Shown here piece after piece: positions 8,470-18,128 of a DNA stretch of 33,969 nt. A model generated the notes under the pieces. It was not told where the DNA came from and searched no databases. It saw only the letters and a list, made by a program, of their open reading frames with translations. Position 1 is the stretch's first letter. Every line of letters starts with the position of its first letter. Origin of the DNA: Alphaproteobacteria bacterium (lineage in GTDB: Bacteria > Pseudomonadota > Alphaproteobacteria > SP197). Where the stretch lies: positions 1 through 33,969 of the forward strand of contig JAJEHK010000038.1 in the NCBI GenBank assembly GCA_022823765.1. The letters run 5' to 3'. A program made the translations under genes and the position numbers.

Positions 8470-9347
8470 GGTGGAGGCAGCGACCGCAGGAGGTCCCGCT
8501 CGCTTCGGATCCCTCGTCCAGCTTTGTTCCGACCATCATCGGCGCCATGGTGTTCCTGTCGACCCTGGTACTCAGTGCCTCGCTGGCCATGGAAGGAGTC
8601 GCGGACCGGTGGCAGATCACCGGTCAGCAGTATGGCGCCACCATCGAGATGTCCCGGGACAACGCCAGCGAAGAGGCCGTGGCCGCTTCCATCGACGTGC
8701 TGGCACAGTTGCCGGGAATCAGCCGGGTCCACCTGGTCGGGGATAACGAGATTCTCGAGACCATCGAGGCGTGGACAGGCGGCAGACCCGACCCGGACTT
8801 GTTGCCGTTACCGGTGCTGATCGATGTCGAGGCCGTGTCACCCGAATCCCTGAGAGGTGATGTCATCGAGCAGATTCTCGAGGAGACTGTCGGTGCCGTC
8901 ACGGTCTATGTCGAACCGCAGTGGCTCCTTGCCGTGCGCAGCACCGTCGGTACCGTTCAATTGGTGACCGCCCTGATGCTGATCATCATTGCGCTGATCT
9001 CTGTCGTCTCGATCATCTATGTCACGCGCACGGCGCTTTCGATTCATCAGGACACCATCGAGATTCTGCACCAGGTCGGAGCCCAGGACAGCTACATTGC
9101 GTCCCAGTTTCAGAACCAGTCCCTGATCCTGGCGTTGATGGGAGGCATTCCCGGCAACGTTTTGGCCATCATCATCATAATCCTGATGGGCGAACTGTCC
9201 GGCGATATCGAGGCGCCCCTGTTGCCGGCGGTCTCCTTCTCGGTTCGCGAGTGGCTCTTTCTCGGTGCGCTTCCCGTTGTCGCGGCGCTGGTGGCGATGG
9301 TCGCGGCGCGGGTGACGGTGATCACCTCACTGGGCCGCATGCCGTGA
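8463..9347 (+). CDS. ftsX: cell division protein FtsX
   Basis: Encodes 294 residues starting MVRWRQRPQEVP. The layout is that of FtsX: a cytoplasmic N-terminus, TM1 at about 22-42, a periplasmic domain of about 110 residues, then three further hydrophobic segments (about 158-182, 210-240 and 260-285). The last two flank the conserved polar loop GELSGDIEAPLLP. FtsX is the membrane partner of FtsE; its periplasmic loop recruits or activates EnvC-type or NlpC/P60-type hydrolase activators. Overlap with ftsE by 7 bases and with the next gene by 4 supports one transcript and fixed stoichiometry. No unusual residue was noticed. Confidence 0.9.
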   Translation: MVRWRQRPQEVPLASDPSSSFVPTIIGAMVFLSTLVLSASLAMEGVADRWQITGQQYGATIEMSRDNASEEAVAASIDVLAQLPGISRVHLVGDNEILETIEAWTGGRPDPDLLPLPVLIDVEAVSPESLRGDVIEQILEETVGAVTVYVEPQWLLAVRSTVGTVQLVTALMLIIIALISVVSIIYVTRTALSIHQDTIEILHQVGAQDSYIASQFQNQSLILALMGGIPGNVLAIIIIILMGELSGDIEAPLLPAVSFSVREWLFLGALPVVAALVAMVAARVTVITSLGRMP

Positions 9348-9937
9348 GACGGAAACGCACATTGAAGACGCGGCTGGTCATCGTCCTGCTGGTGATTCTG
9401 GCCGCGGTCTGGGTTGGTGGACTGATGCGTTTTGTCACGCAGATCGCCCCGGAAACCCCACCGGCGGCGAGCCAGAAGGCGGACGCCATCGTCGTGCTCA
9501 CGGGAGGCAGGGAAAGGCTGCCCGCCGGGATCGATCTCCTGCAGCAGGGAATGGCCGAACGCCTGTTTGTCAGCGGTGTTCACAGTGGCGTCGATGTCGC
9601 CGAGATCCTTGATCTCAACAGTCAGGCGCCAACCACCCTGGCCTGCTGCATCGATCTTGGACATGATGCCCGCCATACGGTGGGCAATGTGCGCGAGACT
9701 GCGAACTGGATGGCGGCGGGAGGGCGCACGTCCATGATCCTTGTGACCGCGAACTACCACATGCCGCGCAGTCTCGTCCTCTTTCACCGGTTCATGCCGG
9801 CGATCGATGTCATTCCCTACCCGGTGGTGTCAGGCGCGGTGCATCTGGATATCTGGTGGCGTCACCCGCGGACCCTGCTTCTTCTTGCCAGCGAATACTC
9901 CAAGTACCTCGTCAGTCTGATCTGGCCTCCGGCATGA
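9344..9937 (+). CDS. YdcF family protein (DUF218)
   Basis: Encodes 197 residues from GTG at 9344, whose GTGA overlaps the ftsX stop; the track start (8921) lies in a shadow frame within ftsX. One N-terminal transmembrane helix (LVIVLLVILAAVWVGGL, about 11-27) is followed by a DUF218 domain: ADAIVVLTGG at the first strand, ERLFVSG, then ETANWM and LVTANYHMPRS, which are the conserved family motifs. YdcF/SanA-type proteins are linked to envelope integrity and vancomycin-related phenotypes in E. coli; the biochemical activity is unknown. Position between ftsX and plsC is usual in Rhodospirillales-like genomes and fits an envelope role. Confidence 0.87.
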   Translation: MRRKRTLKTRLVIVLLVILAAVWVGGLMRFVTQIAPETPPAASQKADAIVVLTGGRERLPAGIDLLQQGMAERLFVSGVHSGVDVAEILDLNSQAPTTLACCIDLGHDARHTVGNVRETANWMAAGGRTSMILVTANYHMPRSLVLFHRFMPAIDVIPYPVVSGAVHLDIWWRHPRTLLLLASEYSKYLVSLIWPPA

Positions 9938-10662
9938 CCTTCATCCGGTCATGCGCGTTTCTCACCCTGTCGCTCGGCGTCATGGTGTTTCTGGGCGTCA
10001 CGATGATGCCGACACTGCTCCTTGCACGCCGCCTGGCTGCCCGGGTCCCTGTCTGGTTTGCCGGTGCGCAACTCTTTCTCCTCGACGTGGTGGCCGGACT
10101 CAGGATCGAGGTGAGGGGCAGGAACAACCTGCCGGACGGTCCAGCGCTGATAGCGGTCAAGCACCAGTCCGCCCTGGAAACCTATGCCCTCTTGCGGCTG
10201 TTCCCGGACGCCTGTTTCATCATCAAGCAGGAAATTGCCCGACTTCCAGTTGTCGGCTGGTTCATTTCGACCATGGACTTCATCGCCATCGACCGCAGCG
10301 CCGGCCTCGCCGCGATGCGTCGGATCCTGGTTCACGCGGCAACGGTCACCAATGAGGGCCGGTGCATGGTGATCTTCCCCGAGGGGACACGCACTGCCCC
10401 CGGCGAAAGGGTCGCCTACCAGCGTGGCGTGGCCGGACTCTATACCGCCCTGGGCGTGCCGGTGGTTCCGGTGGCGCTCAACAGCGGGATCTTCTGGCCG
10501 CGCCGGCAGTTCAGGAAGAGGTCGGGGTGCGCCGTCATGGCCTTCCTCGAGGCGATTCCGCCTGCTCTGCCGCGGACACGTTTCATGGAAGAGCTTGAAT
10601 CAAGGATAGAAACCGGAACCAGGGAACTCATCGCCGAAGCCAGAAACAGGGGCCGGCCTTGA
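9934..10662 (+). CDS. plsC: lysophospholipid acyltransferase (PlsC-like)
   Basis: Encodes 242 residues from ATG at 9934, overlapping the previous stop as ATGA. Hydrophobic N-terminus (about 7-30 and 41-55), then the acyltransferase motifs: motif I around VKHQSALET with His77, motif II with AIDR (118-121), motif III FPEGTR (148-153) and motif IV VPVVPVALNSG. The family acylates 1-acyl-glycerol-3-phosphate to phosphatidic acid at the inner membrane. Motif I reads HX4E and not the textbook HX4D; the E variant is recalled as common in alphaproteobacterial members, so activity is expected. Could be a paralogue acting on another lysolipid such as an ornithine lipid, so the symbol is tentative. Confidence 0.88.
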   Translation: MTFIRSCAFLTLSLGVMVFLGVTMMPTLLLARRLAARVPVWFAGAQLFLLDVVAGLRIEVRGRNNLPDGPALIAVKHQSALETYALLRLFPDACFIIKQEIARLPVVGWFISTMDFIAIDRSAGLAAMRRILVHAATVTNEGRCMVIFPEGTRTAPGERVAYQRGVAGLYTALGVPVVPVALNSGIFWPRRQFRKRSGCAVMAFLEAIPPALPRTRFMEELESRIETGTRELIAEARNRGRP

Positions 10663-10687
10663 GAGTACATTTCAGGAACGTTATGAT
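10659..10687 (+). promoter_or_regulatory. promoter of nrdJ overlapping the plsC stop
   Basis: TTGAGA (10659-10664) and TATGAT (10682-10687) are 17 bases apart. The -35 box covers the plsC stop codon. Predicted start near 10694 leaves a leader of about 20 bases containing GGAAGAG before the nrdJ ATG, so nrdJ can be expressed apart from the upstream operon. Confidence 0.6.
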
Positions 10688-10714
10688 GCCAGGAGAGGCG
10701 GAAGAGATGCCTAG

Positions 10715-13006
10715 ATGAGCGACGCACAATCCCCCATTGCCCTGCAGATCTGGGACATGAAGTACCGTCTGAAGAAGCCCGACGGCACGCCGGTGGACGA
10801 CAACGTCGAAGCAACCTGGCGACGGGTGGCCGAGGCATGCGCCTCGGTGGAGGACTCCGCCAACCGACACCGGATGGGAGAACAGTTCTTTGAGGCCATG
10901 TCGGGCTATCGTTTCCTGCCCGCGGGCAGGATTCTGGCCGGCGCAGGCACCGAGAGGAATGTCACGCTCTTCAACTGCTTTGTCATGGGGACCATTCCCG
11001 ACGACATGGGTGGGATCTTCGATCACCTGAAGGAGGCGGCTCTCACCATGCAGGCCGGTGGCGGGATCGGCTATGACTTCTCGACGCTGAGACCTGAGGG
11101 TGCTGCCGTTCGTGGCGTGGGCGCCGACGCCTCCGGACCGCTGACCTTCATGGATGTCTGGGATTCCATGTGCCGCACCATCATGAGCGCCGGCCATCGT
11201 CGCGGCGCGATGATGGCGACCATGCGCTGCGATCATCCGGACATCGAGGCGTTCATCGACGCCAAGCAGGAAGCCGGGCGGCTGCGCATGTTCAATCTTT
11301 CCGTGCTCGTGACCGACGCCTTCATGACTGCGGTCCGGCAGGACGATGCCTGGGAACTCGTCTTTGACGGTGTCGTCTACGGCACGGTGTCGGCCCGCGG
11401 CCTGTGGGACCGGATCATGCGTGGCACCTATGCCTGTGCCGAGCCTGGCGTCGTCTTCGTCGACCGCATCAACCAACGGAACAATCTGCATTACTGCGAG
11501 ACCATCTCCGCCACCAATCCGTGTGGCGAACAGCCTCTGCCTCCCTATGGCGCCTGCCTCCTGGGATCGCTCAACCTGACGCGCTTCATCACCGACCCCT
11601 TTGGCGATGAGCCGCGGTTCGATCACGAGGCGTTTTCCCGCACGGTTGCCGCAGCTGTGAGATTGATGGACAACGTCGTCGACGTTTCGCGGTTTCCCCT
11701 CAGGGAACAGCGCCAGGAGGCGGTGGCCAAGCGGCGCATCGGTCTGGGCGTCACCGGACTTGCGGACGCACTCATCATGATGAAGGCGCATTACGGCAGT
11801 GAACGAGCGGTCACGCTGACCCGCACCTGGCTCGCGTGCCTGCGTCGCGGAGCCTATCTTGCATCGGCACGCCTGGCGGAGGAGAAGGGACCCTTTCCGC
11901 TCTTCGATGCCGAAGCCTATCTGGCAGGCGAAACGGTCGCCGGACTCGACAAGGATGTGCGCGACGCGATCGCCGCCAACGGCATTCGCAATGCGCTGCT
12001 GACATCGATTGCCCCGACCGGCACCATTTCGCTCTTCGCCGACAACATCTCCTCGGGTCTCGAGCCGGTCTTTGCCTTCTCTTACACGCGCAATGTGCTG
12101 ATGCCCGACGGAACCAGGAGGAGCGAAGAGGTCACCGACTATGCGCTCCGCCTGTGGCGCCGGATTCGCGGCGAGGACGCGCCATTGCCCGACTACTTCG
12201 TGGATGCCCAGACACTCAGGCCGGCCGATCACATCCGCATGCAGGCGGTCGTCCAGGAGTACATCGACAGCTCGATTTCCAAGACTATCAACGTGCCCGT
12301 GGACATGCCTTTCGAGGACTTCAAGGATGTCTATCTCGAGGCTTACCGGCTGGGATGCAAGGGATGCACGACATACCGGCCGAACGATGTCACGGGTGCT
12401 GTCCTCGAGGCCCCTCCGGCCACCGACCCCGAGCCTCTTCTGCCCCTTGACGAGCCCGGGCCCGAAACCCCGGGAGATACCTTCGAGACCGCCGGCGTCA
12501 TTCACCTGACCCGGCCCCTCGACCGTCCCGAGGTTCTCCCGGGGAGGACCTACAAGCTACGCTGGCCGGAGAGCGACCATGCGATCTACCTGACCGTAAA
12601 CGATGTGGTCAGGAATGGCCGCAGGCGGCCCTTCGAGGTCTTCATCAACTCGAAGAACATGGATCACTACGCCTGGACACTGGGTCTCACCCGGATGATC
12701 TCGGCGGTGTTCCGCCGTGGCGGTGATGTGAGCTTCGTGGTTGAGGAACTGAAGGCTGTGTTCGATCCGCGTGGCGGATCATGGATGAACGGTCGCTATG
12801 TGCCCTCGCTGTTGGCCGCCATCGGTGATGTTCTCGAGACCCACATGACCAGCATCGGTTTCATCAGCGACACAACGGAGACCATCGGCACCGTCGGCGA
12901 ACCGGATCGCCGCTCCGCCAGTTGCCCGCGATGCGGCCTTCCCGGTCTGATCCATCAGGAGGGGTGCCACCTCTGTACCTCCTGCGGGTTCTCCAAATGT
13001 GCCTGA
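10715..13006 (+). CDS. nrdJ: adenosylcobalamin-dependent ribonucleotide reductase (class II)
   Basis: Encodes 763 residues. It reduces ribonucleotides to deoxyribonucleotides using an adenosylcobalamin-generated thiyl radical and works with or without oxygen. Seen: first redox Cys88 in LFNCFV; the finger-loop NPCGEQ with Asn, thiyl Cys and Glu; ACLLGSLNL with the second redox-partner position; and the phosphate-binding PTGTIS. Next comes a TSCPD domain (TYKLRWPESDHAIYLTVND ... GGDVSFVVEELKAVFDPRGG). The tail carries Cys737, 740, 751, 754, 757 and 762, a likely zinc/redox thiol module for re-reduction. Length fits the roughly 750-residue class II group and not the ~1200-residue one. GGAAGAG precedes the ATG. 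Confidence 0.95.
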   Translation: MSDAQSPIALQIWDMKYRLKKPDGTPVDDNVEATWRRVAEACASVEDSANRHRMGEQFFEAMSGYRFLPAGRILAGAGTERNVTLFNCFVMGTIPDDMGGIFDHLKEAALTMQAGGGIGYDFSTLRPEGAAVRGVGADASGPLTFMDVWDSMCRTIMSAGHRRGAMMATMRCDHPDIEAFIDAKQEAGRLRMFNLSVLVTDAFMTAVRQDDAWELVFDGVVYGTVSARGLWDRIMRGTYACAEPGVVFVDRINQRNNLHYCETISATNPCGEQPLPPYGACLLGSLNLTRFITDPFGDEPRFDHEAFSRTVAAAVRLMDNVVDVSRFPLREQRQEAVAKRRIGLGVTGLADALIMMKAHYGSERAVTLTRTWLACLRRGAYLASARLAEEKGPFPLFDAEAYLAGETVAGLDKDVRDAIAANGIRNALLTSIAPTGTISLFADNISSGLEPVFAFSYTRNVLMPDGTRRSEEVTDYALRLWRRIRGEDAPLPDYFVDAQTLRPADHIRMQAVVQEYIDSSISKTINVPVDMPFEDFKDVYLEAYRLGCKGCTTYRPNDVTGAVLEAPPATDPEPLLPLDEPGPETPGDTFETAGVIHLTRPLDRPEVLPGRTYKLRWPESDHAIYLTVNDVVRNGRRRPFEVFINSKNMDHYAWTLGLTRMISAVFRRGGDVSFVVEELKAVFDPRGGSWMNGRYVPSLLAAIGDVLETHMTSIGFISDTTETIGTVGEPDRRSASCPRCGLPGLIHQEGCHLCTSCGFSKCA

Positions 13007-13013
13007 CGTCAGG
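13002..13013. repeat. 12-bp perfect palindrome between convergent genes
   Basis: CCTGACGTCAGG is self-complementary over all 12 bases. It spans the nrdJ stop codon (13004-13006) and ends 3 bases before the stop codon of the convergent methyltransferase gene. With no loop it is not a standard terminator; it could be a protein-binding site or chance. Confidence 0.45.
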
Positions 13014-13015
13014 TC

Positions 13016-13753
13016 TCAGGGCTTGCGGGCCGAGAAGATTGCGTGTCCGGCGAGAAGCCAGTGGACATCAATATCCACCAGACCGGCTCCCTCCAGCCAC
13101 TTGAGCTGTTCGAACAGGCCGGATGGCATGTCGACCGGATCGGCTTCAGGATCGCTGTAGTAGTTCCAGCCGTCCTCGCGGAAAAAGTGCAGCATGTCCT
13201 CGTTGCCATCGAGACGCATGGCCCTTTCCCTGACGCCGTCGTCCCAGTGGCGCTCCCACAGCGTGAGACCTTCCTGGTGTCGCGCTTCGACGAGGTCGCA
13301 AAGGACGATCACGCCTCCGGGTGCGAGGGCAGTCGCGAGATCCCTGAACAGACCGGCCTTTCCCGGTCCGTCGAGGTGGTGGACGGCAAGCGACGACACG
13401 AAAGCGTGGACCGGGCGGTCGAATTGCCGCCAGCCTGAATCGGCAATATCCATGATTGATGTTGTCCAGGATGCCCCGGTTTTGCCGAGGCGTCTGCCCG
13501 CTGCCTCGAGCATGGCCGATGAGCCGTCAAGTGCCAGGATATGGCATTTGCTGAATCTTCGGGCCAGGGCTGAAGCGAGCAGCCCTTCACCGCAGCAGAT
13601 ATCGACAATGAGGGCGTTTTCCTGCGGACTCGGAATGACACTGCAAATTGTGTCAATCTGTGTTTCCCGTTCGGGCACAAAGTAGGCGCCATAGTCGATG
13701 AAGTGGCGTGAATCACCTTCACTCCAGCCTTCTTTGGTGTCACTGTCTGCCAT
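13016..13753 (-). CDS. class I SAM-dependent methyltransferase
   Basis: Encodes 245 residues starting MADSDTKEGWSEGDSRHFIDYG, with GGAG 9 bases before the ATG. Motif I is VDICCGEGLLA (50-60), the acidic end of strand 2 is LALDGS (D76), and LSSLAVHHLDGPGKAGLFRD-type sequence marks motifs IV-V; the order is that of small-molecule methyltransferases (Methyltransf_25-like). The family transfers a methyl group from S-adenosylmethionine; the substrate cannot be told. The C-terminal region ends with a DIHWLLAGHAIF-like strand, consistent with a complete seven-strand fold. It is convergent with nrdJ, with 9 bases between the stops, and divergent from the AT-hook protein gene. No functional partner is evident. 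Confidence 0.85.
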   Translation of the reverse strand: MADSDTKEGWSEGDSRHFIDYGAYFVPERETQIDTICSVIPSPQENALIVDICCGEGLLASALARRFSKCHILALDGSSAMLEAAGRRLGKTGASWTTSIMDIADSGWRQFDRPVHAFVSSLAVHHLDGPGKAGLFRDLATALAPGGVIVLCDLVEARHQEGLTLWERHWDDGVRERAMRLDGNEDMLHFFREDGWNYYSDPEADPVDMPSGLFEQLKWLEGAGLVDIDVHWLLAGHAIFSARKP

Positions 13754-13779
13754 CTGCCGAACTCCAACTGCAATTGAAT

Positions 13780-13801
13780 GCGGAACCTACCATAGTTCCG
13801 C
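13780..13801. repeat. dyad in the divergent intergenic space
   Basis: GCGGAAC (13780-13786) and GTTCCGC (13795-13801) are perfect inverted copies with an 8-base spacer, centred about 37 bases before the methyltransferase ATG and 119 before the divergent GTG. The layout suits a dimeric repressor or activator site. TATACT (13805-13810) directly beside it could be a plus-strand -10 box, and TTGACG (13832-13837) a -35 of another start; neither has a good partner box. Confidence 0.4.
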
Positions 13802-13909
13802 GAATATACTTCGTCTTCCTGCACAAAAGGATTGACGTTTACCTACCCCGGCCTTAGTGAACATTGAAACACACCGGAATCTCGAAGCGAACCGGGAAAG
13901 GGAATCCAC

Positions 13910-14806
13910 GTGAGCAACGCCAAGATTGCAGAAGCCCTGACGATGATTAACAGGGAAATTGCTTCCGAAGAAGAAAGGCACCGGACGTTGCTGGCCGAAG
14001 CCGCAGCAGTCGGGAAATCTATTGAGGAAATGCAAAAGGCGGCACAAAGCCTGGAGGCGCTGATCGGCGATGCCGCTGCGGAACGCCAGCCGGCAAGGAG
14101 AGGCAGACGTCCCGCCAGGAAAACCGGCAAGGCCCGGTCCGGAAAGGGGCGCGGACGGAAGGCCTCCGGAAAGGCCGTCGGGGGACATGACAGGGTTGCA
14201 CCTGCGAAGGTTCTCGCCGTGATTTCCGGTTCCGGACAACGCGGCGTCAAGCGTTCAGCCCTGAGCGGATTGCTGGCCAATCGCAAGGGAGAGGAGCCGA
14301 CCCGCAAGGCGCTTGACGAGGCGCTGGAGGCGCTTCTTTCGGAAATGAGCATTCGTCGCGAGGGCTACCGCTTCGTGGCGGTGGAGCAGGCTGCATCAGA
14401 GGCCGCGCCCGAGATCGTTCAGGCAGAAACCGAAATTCCCTCGGATGATGGCGACCAGGAACCGGAGGCGGCACAAACCGAGGGCGATTCGATTCCGTTC
14501 GAGGAAGATCCGGCCACAGGCGTAGCTGGCGAATTGGAATTGACCGCACCGGAGGCGCCGTCGGGAGGCGCCAGGCGTGGGCGGCCCCGCAAGCCTGTTT
14601 CCGACGAAGTTGCGCAGGCGATGGCCGCGGTTGCCGGCGTCATCGCTCAGGCCGGAGAAACAGGCTGCAAAATGTCCGCCATTCGTGCGGGCGTCGAGCA
14701 GGCGACCGGTGTGTCGCTTTCCACCGCCGACGCGACACGGGCTGTCAAGGATCTTCTTAAGGAAGGCAGTGTGCATCGCGACGGATATCGATACGTCGCC
14801 AGCTGA
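13910..14806 (+). CDS. duplicated AT-hook-like / C-terminal domain protein, function unknown
   Basis: Encodes 298 residues from GTG at 13910, preceded 8 bases upstream by GGGAAAGGGA. Not recognised as a named family. Layout: residues 1-58 coiled-coil-prone helix; 60-90 very basic (ARRGRRPARKTGK); 97-157 a helical unit ending EGYRFVAV; 158-218 acidic linker; 221-229 ARRGRPRKP, a canonical AT-hook core; 238-297 a second helical unit ending DGYRYVAS. The two units align (V..VI...G..G.K.SA ... A...A...LL.E.S..R.GYR.VA), so an AT-hook-plus-domain module is present twice. The units resemble winged-helix modules. Inferred role: nucleoid or chromatin-like DNA binding, or a regulator. Codon use fits the neighbours. 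Confidence 0.8.
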   Translation: MSNAKIAEALTMINREIASEEERHRTLLAEAAAVGKSIEEMQKAAQSLEALIGDAAAERQPARRGRRPARKTGKARSGKGRGRKASGKAVGGHDRVAPAKVLAVISGSGQRGVKRSALSGLLANRKGEEPTRKALDEALEALLSEMSIRREGYRFVAVEQAASEAAPEIVQAETEIPSDDGDQEPEAAQTEGDSIPFEEDPATGVAGELELTAPEAPSGGARRGRPRKPVSDEVAQAMAAVAGVIAQAGETGCKMSAIRAGVEQATGVSLSTADATRAVKDLLKEGSVHRDGYRYVAS

Positions 14807-14830
14807 AATCGGGGCCGGCGCCGCATTCAG
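14803..14830. terminator. imperfect hairpin between convergent stops
   Basis: CTGAA (14803-14807) pairs with TTCAG (14826-14830), and the interior CGGGGC/GCGCCG pairs with one mismatch. The element spans both stop codons of the convergent genes ending at 14806 and 14827. It could act as a bidirectional terminator, but pairing is imperfect and there is no T-tract. Confidence 0.3.
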
Positions 14831-15843
14831 GTCGACGGTACCGGCACCCCGGTTTTGCGGGCAGCATCGACGAGGCCCTGCCAGACTTCCGAGTGAAGTT
14901 CGATGCCGGATATCCGTTTCCGACATTCGCTTTCCCTTTCGGGATCTCCTGGAACCCGAACCCGGTCGACGCCGGGGGCTGGCGGAGAGGAACGAAGATT
15001 TTCGACAATGGCCCTTGCATTTTCGTCATAGAGTTCGGCCGAACTGAAGATGTCAGTGGCGATGGCGACAATGAACCAGTTGAATTCGAATGCCGGGCCG
15101 AGCATGGCGCTTCCGACAATTTCCCCAATAATGGCGAGACCGTAACCCTTGTGGCCGCCGGCCGGGAGCAGGGCCCCGCCGTTGTCGTAATCATCGATAT
15201 TCGTGGTGGGATGACCGTCGCGGTCGATCAGCCAGCCTTCGGGCACCTCCTCACCGGTTCGACGTCGCAGGCGAATCTTGCCGTTTGCCACGACACAGGT
15301 GGCAAAATCCGCCGATACGGGTCCGGCCTCGCCAGCCGGCATGGCGAGTGCCCACGGATTGGTCGACAGCGCCCCGCCGCGACCGCCATGGGCGGCCACC
15401 ATGCGCCAGCGCTCCCGTCCGCCACCACCGCAGATCATGGCCAGCAGGCCATGCCGGGCCAGTCGTTCGGCATAGGCGCCCATGCGCCCGGTGTGGGCAA
15501 CATTGACGATACCGGCTGTCACCACCGGTTGGTGATGTCTCATGTCAATCAGTTCATCGACGGCCCGTTCCATGGCCAGAATGCCAAGTCCGCTGCCGCC
15601 GTCGACACGTGCCACCGAAGGCCCGTGCCGTGTCACGGTGATGTCGGCAACCGGTTCGGCGCTGTGGCTTTCGAAAAACGAGAGATAGTAGGGAATCCTG
15701 TTGACGCCATGGGAGACAACATCCTTGAGTTCGGCGTCAACGAGATGGGCGGCAACCGCGCCGGCGTCGCCATCACGCATGCCGGCGGCAACGAGAATGT
15801 CCTTGCAGAAGCCTCCAAGGAGGTCCGCATCAAGCGTCGGCAT
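14827..15843 (-). CDS. Ldh-family (malate/L-lactate/L-sulfolactate-type) oxidoreductase
   Basis: Encodes 338 residues, usual for the family. Seen: N-terminal helical part with HLVDAELKDVVSHGVNRIP, the catalytic-His motif NVAHTGRMGAYAERLA, GGALSTNPWALAMPA (substrate/nucleotide loop), and GGHKGYGLAIIGEIVGSA near the C-terminus. These are the hallmarks of the NAD(P)-dependent Ldh_2 superfamily (YlbC/AllD/ComC), which interconverts 2-hydroxyacids and 2-oxoacids and differs in fold from ordinary malate/lactate dehydrogenases. Candidate substrates are malate, lactate, ureidoglycolate or sulfolactate; sequence alone does not decide. It lies 27 bases downstream of acs on the same strand, so probably cotranscribed, hinting at carboxylic-acid use. 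Confidence 0.88.
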   Translation of the reverse strand: MPTLDADLLGGFCKDILVAAGMRDGDAGAVAAHLVDAELKDVVSHGVNRIPYYLSFFESHSAEPVADITVTRHGPSVARVDGGSGLGILAMERAVDELIDMRHHQPVVTAGIVNVAHTGRMGAYAERLARHGLLAMICGGGGRERWRMVAAHGGRGGALSTNPWALAMPAGEAGPVSADFATCVVANGKIRLRRRTGEEVPEGWLIDRDGHPTTNIDDYDNGGALLPAGGHKGYGLAIIGEIVGSAMLGPAFEFNWFIVAIATDIFSSAELYDENARAIVENLRSSPPAPGVDRVRVPGDPERESECRKRISGIELHSEVWQGLVDAARKTGVPVPST

Positions 15844-15870
15844 GGTCCCGATTCTCCTGGTGTGGCGGGA

Positions 15871-17811
<1,941 letters not shown>

Positions 17812-17899
17812 GGGAACCTCGTCGCTGAACGCCCGGAAGTGTGGCCCGACACGGCTCCTGGAATCAAGAATCCACCCGTCCGGCACAGGCGGTCGTTTC

Positions 17900-17936
17900 A
17901 AGAGGCCCTTGACTGCCACGTCTCCTGAGGCCTCTT
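17900..17936. repeat. 8-bp inverted repeat upstream of acs
   Basis: AAGAGGCC (17900-17907) is repeated inverted as GGCCTCTT (17929-17936), 21 bases apart. It lies about 90-125 bases before the acs ATG, where an activator site could be expected, but no specific regulator is recognised. Confidence 0.35.
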
Positions 17937-17942
17937 CCTGGC

Positions 17943-17958
17943 GATGACGAATGTCATC
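17943..17958. repeat. GATGAC-GAAT-GTCATC dyad upstream of acs
   Basis: Perfect 6-bp arms around a 4-base centre (16-bp site), just 6 bases beyond the preceding repeat. The size suits a dimeric helix-turn-helix regulator; identity is unknown. Confidence 0.4.
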
Positions 17959-18095
17959 TCCTTGTCGGTGAAGTGTTCGCCCGCTGTCGACACATTCGGT
18001 CCACGCCACTCTGCGGCCTTCGTCGAACAATTGCCGAACGCCTGGCGTGACCGGGACATGGCTCGACCGTTTGCGAGAACCTTCGCTGAACGCAA

Positions 18096-18113
18096 TTCCG
18101 CCATCATGCGGAA
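18096..18113 (-). terminator. hairpin downstream of the sugar ABC operon
   Basis: TTCCGC (18096-18101) and GCGGAA (18108-18113) form a 6-bp stem with a 6-base loop, 15 bases beyond the stop codon of the ABC ATPase gene on the minus strand. There is no T-run after it, so it is a weak terminator candidate. Confidence 0.35.
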
Positions 18114-18128
18114 ACCGGCGTGCATCGA

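Larger units (their letters stand above)
17812..18128. other. 317-base intergenic region upstream of acs
   Basis: No gene is supported. The ORF-track entries here (17898-18125 minus, 17944-18231 plus, 18047-18244 plus) match nothing recognised and overlap each other. The region must hold the acs promoter (minus strand) and the end of the ABC-importer transcript. No convincing -35/-10 pair was found for acs; the best is TTGATT with CACACT 18 bases on. Several dyads are listed separately. Confidence 0.5.

Noticed and set aside
10663-10714. cobalamin riboswitch before nrdJ
   Set aside because: The leader is only about 20 bases after the predicted start and the whole gap is 52 bases, too short for a B12 riboswitch; no B12-box-like sequence seen.
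10628-12505. 625-residue minus-strand ORF
   Set aside because: Lies antisense to the well-supported nrdJ; composition is the His/Gly/Arg-rich pattern of a GC-rich antisense shadow.
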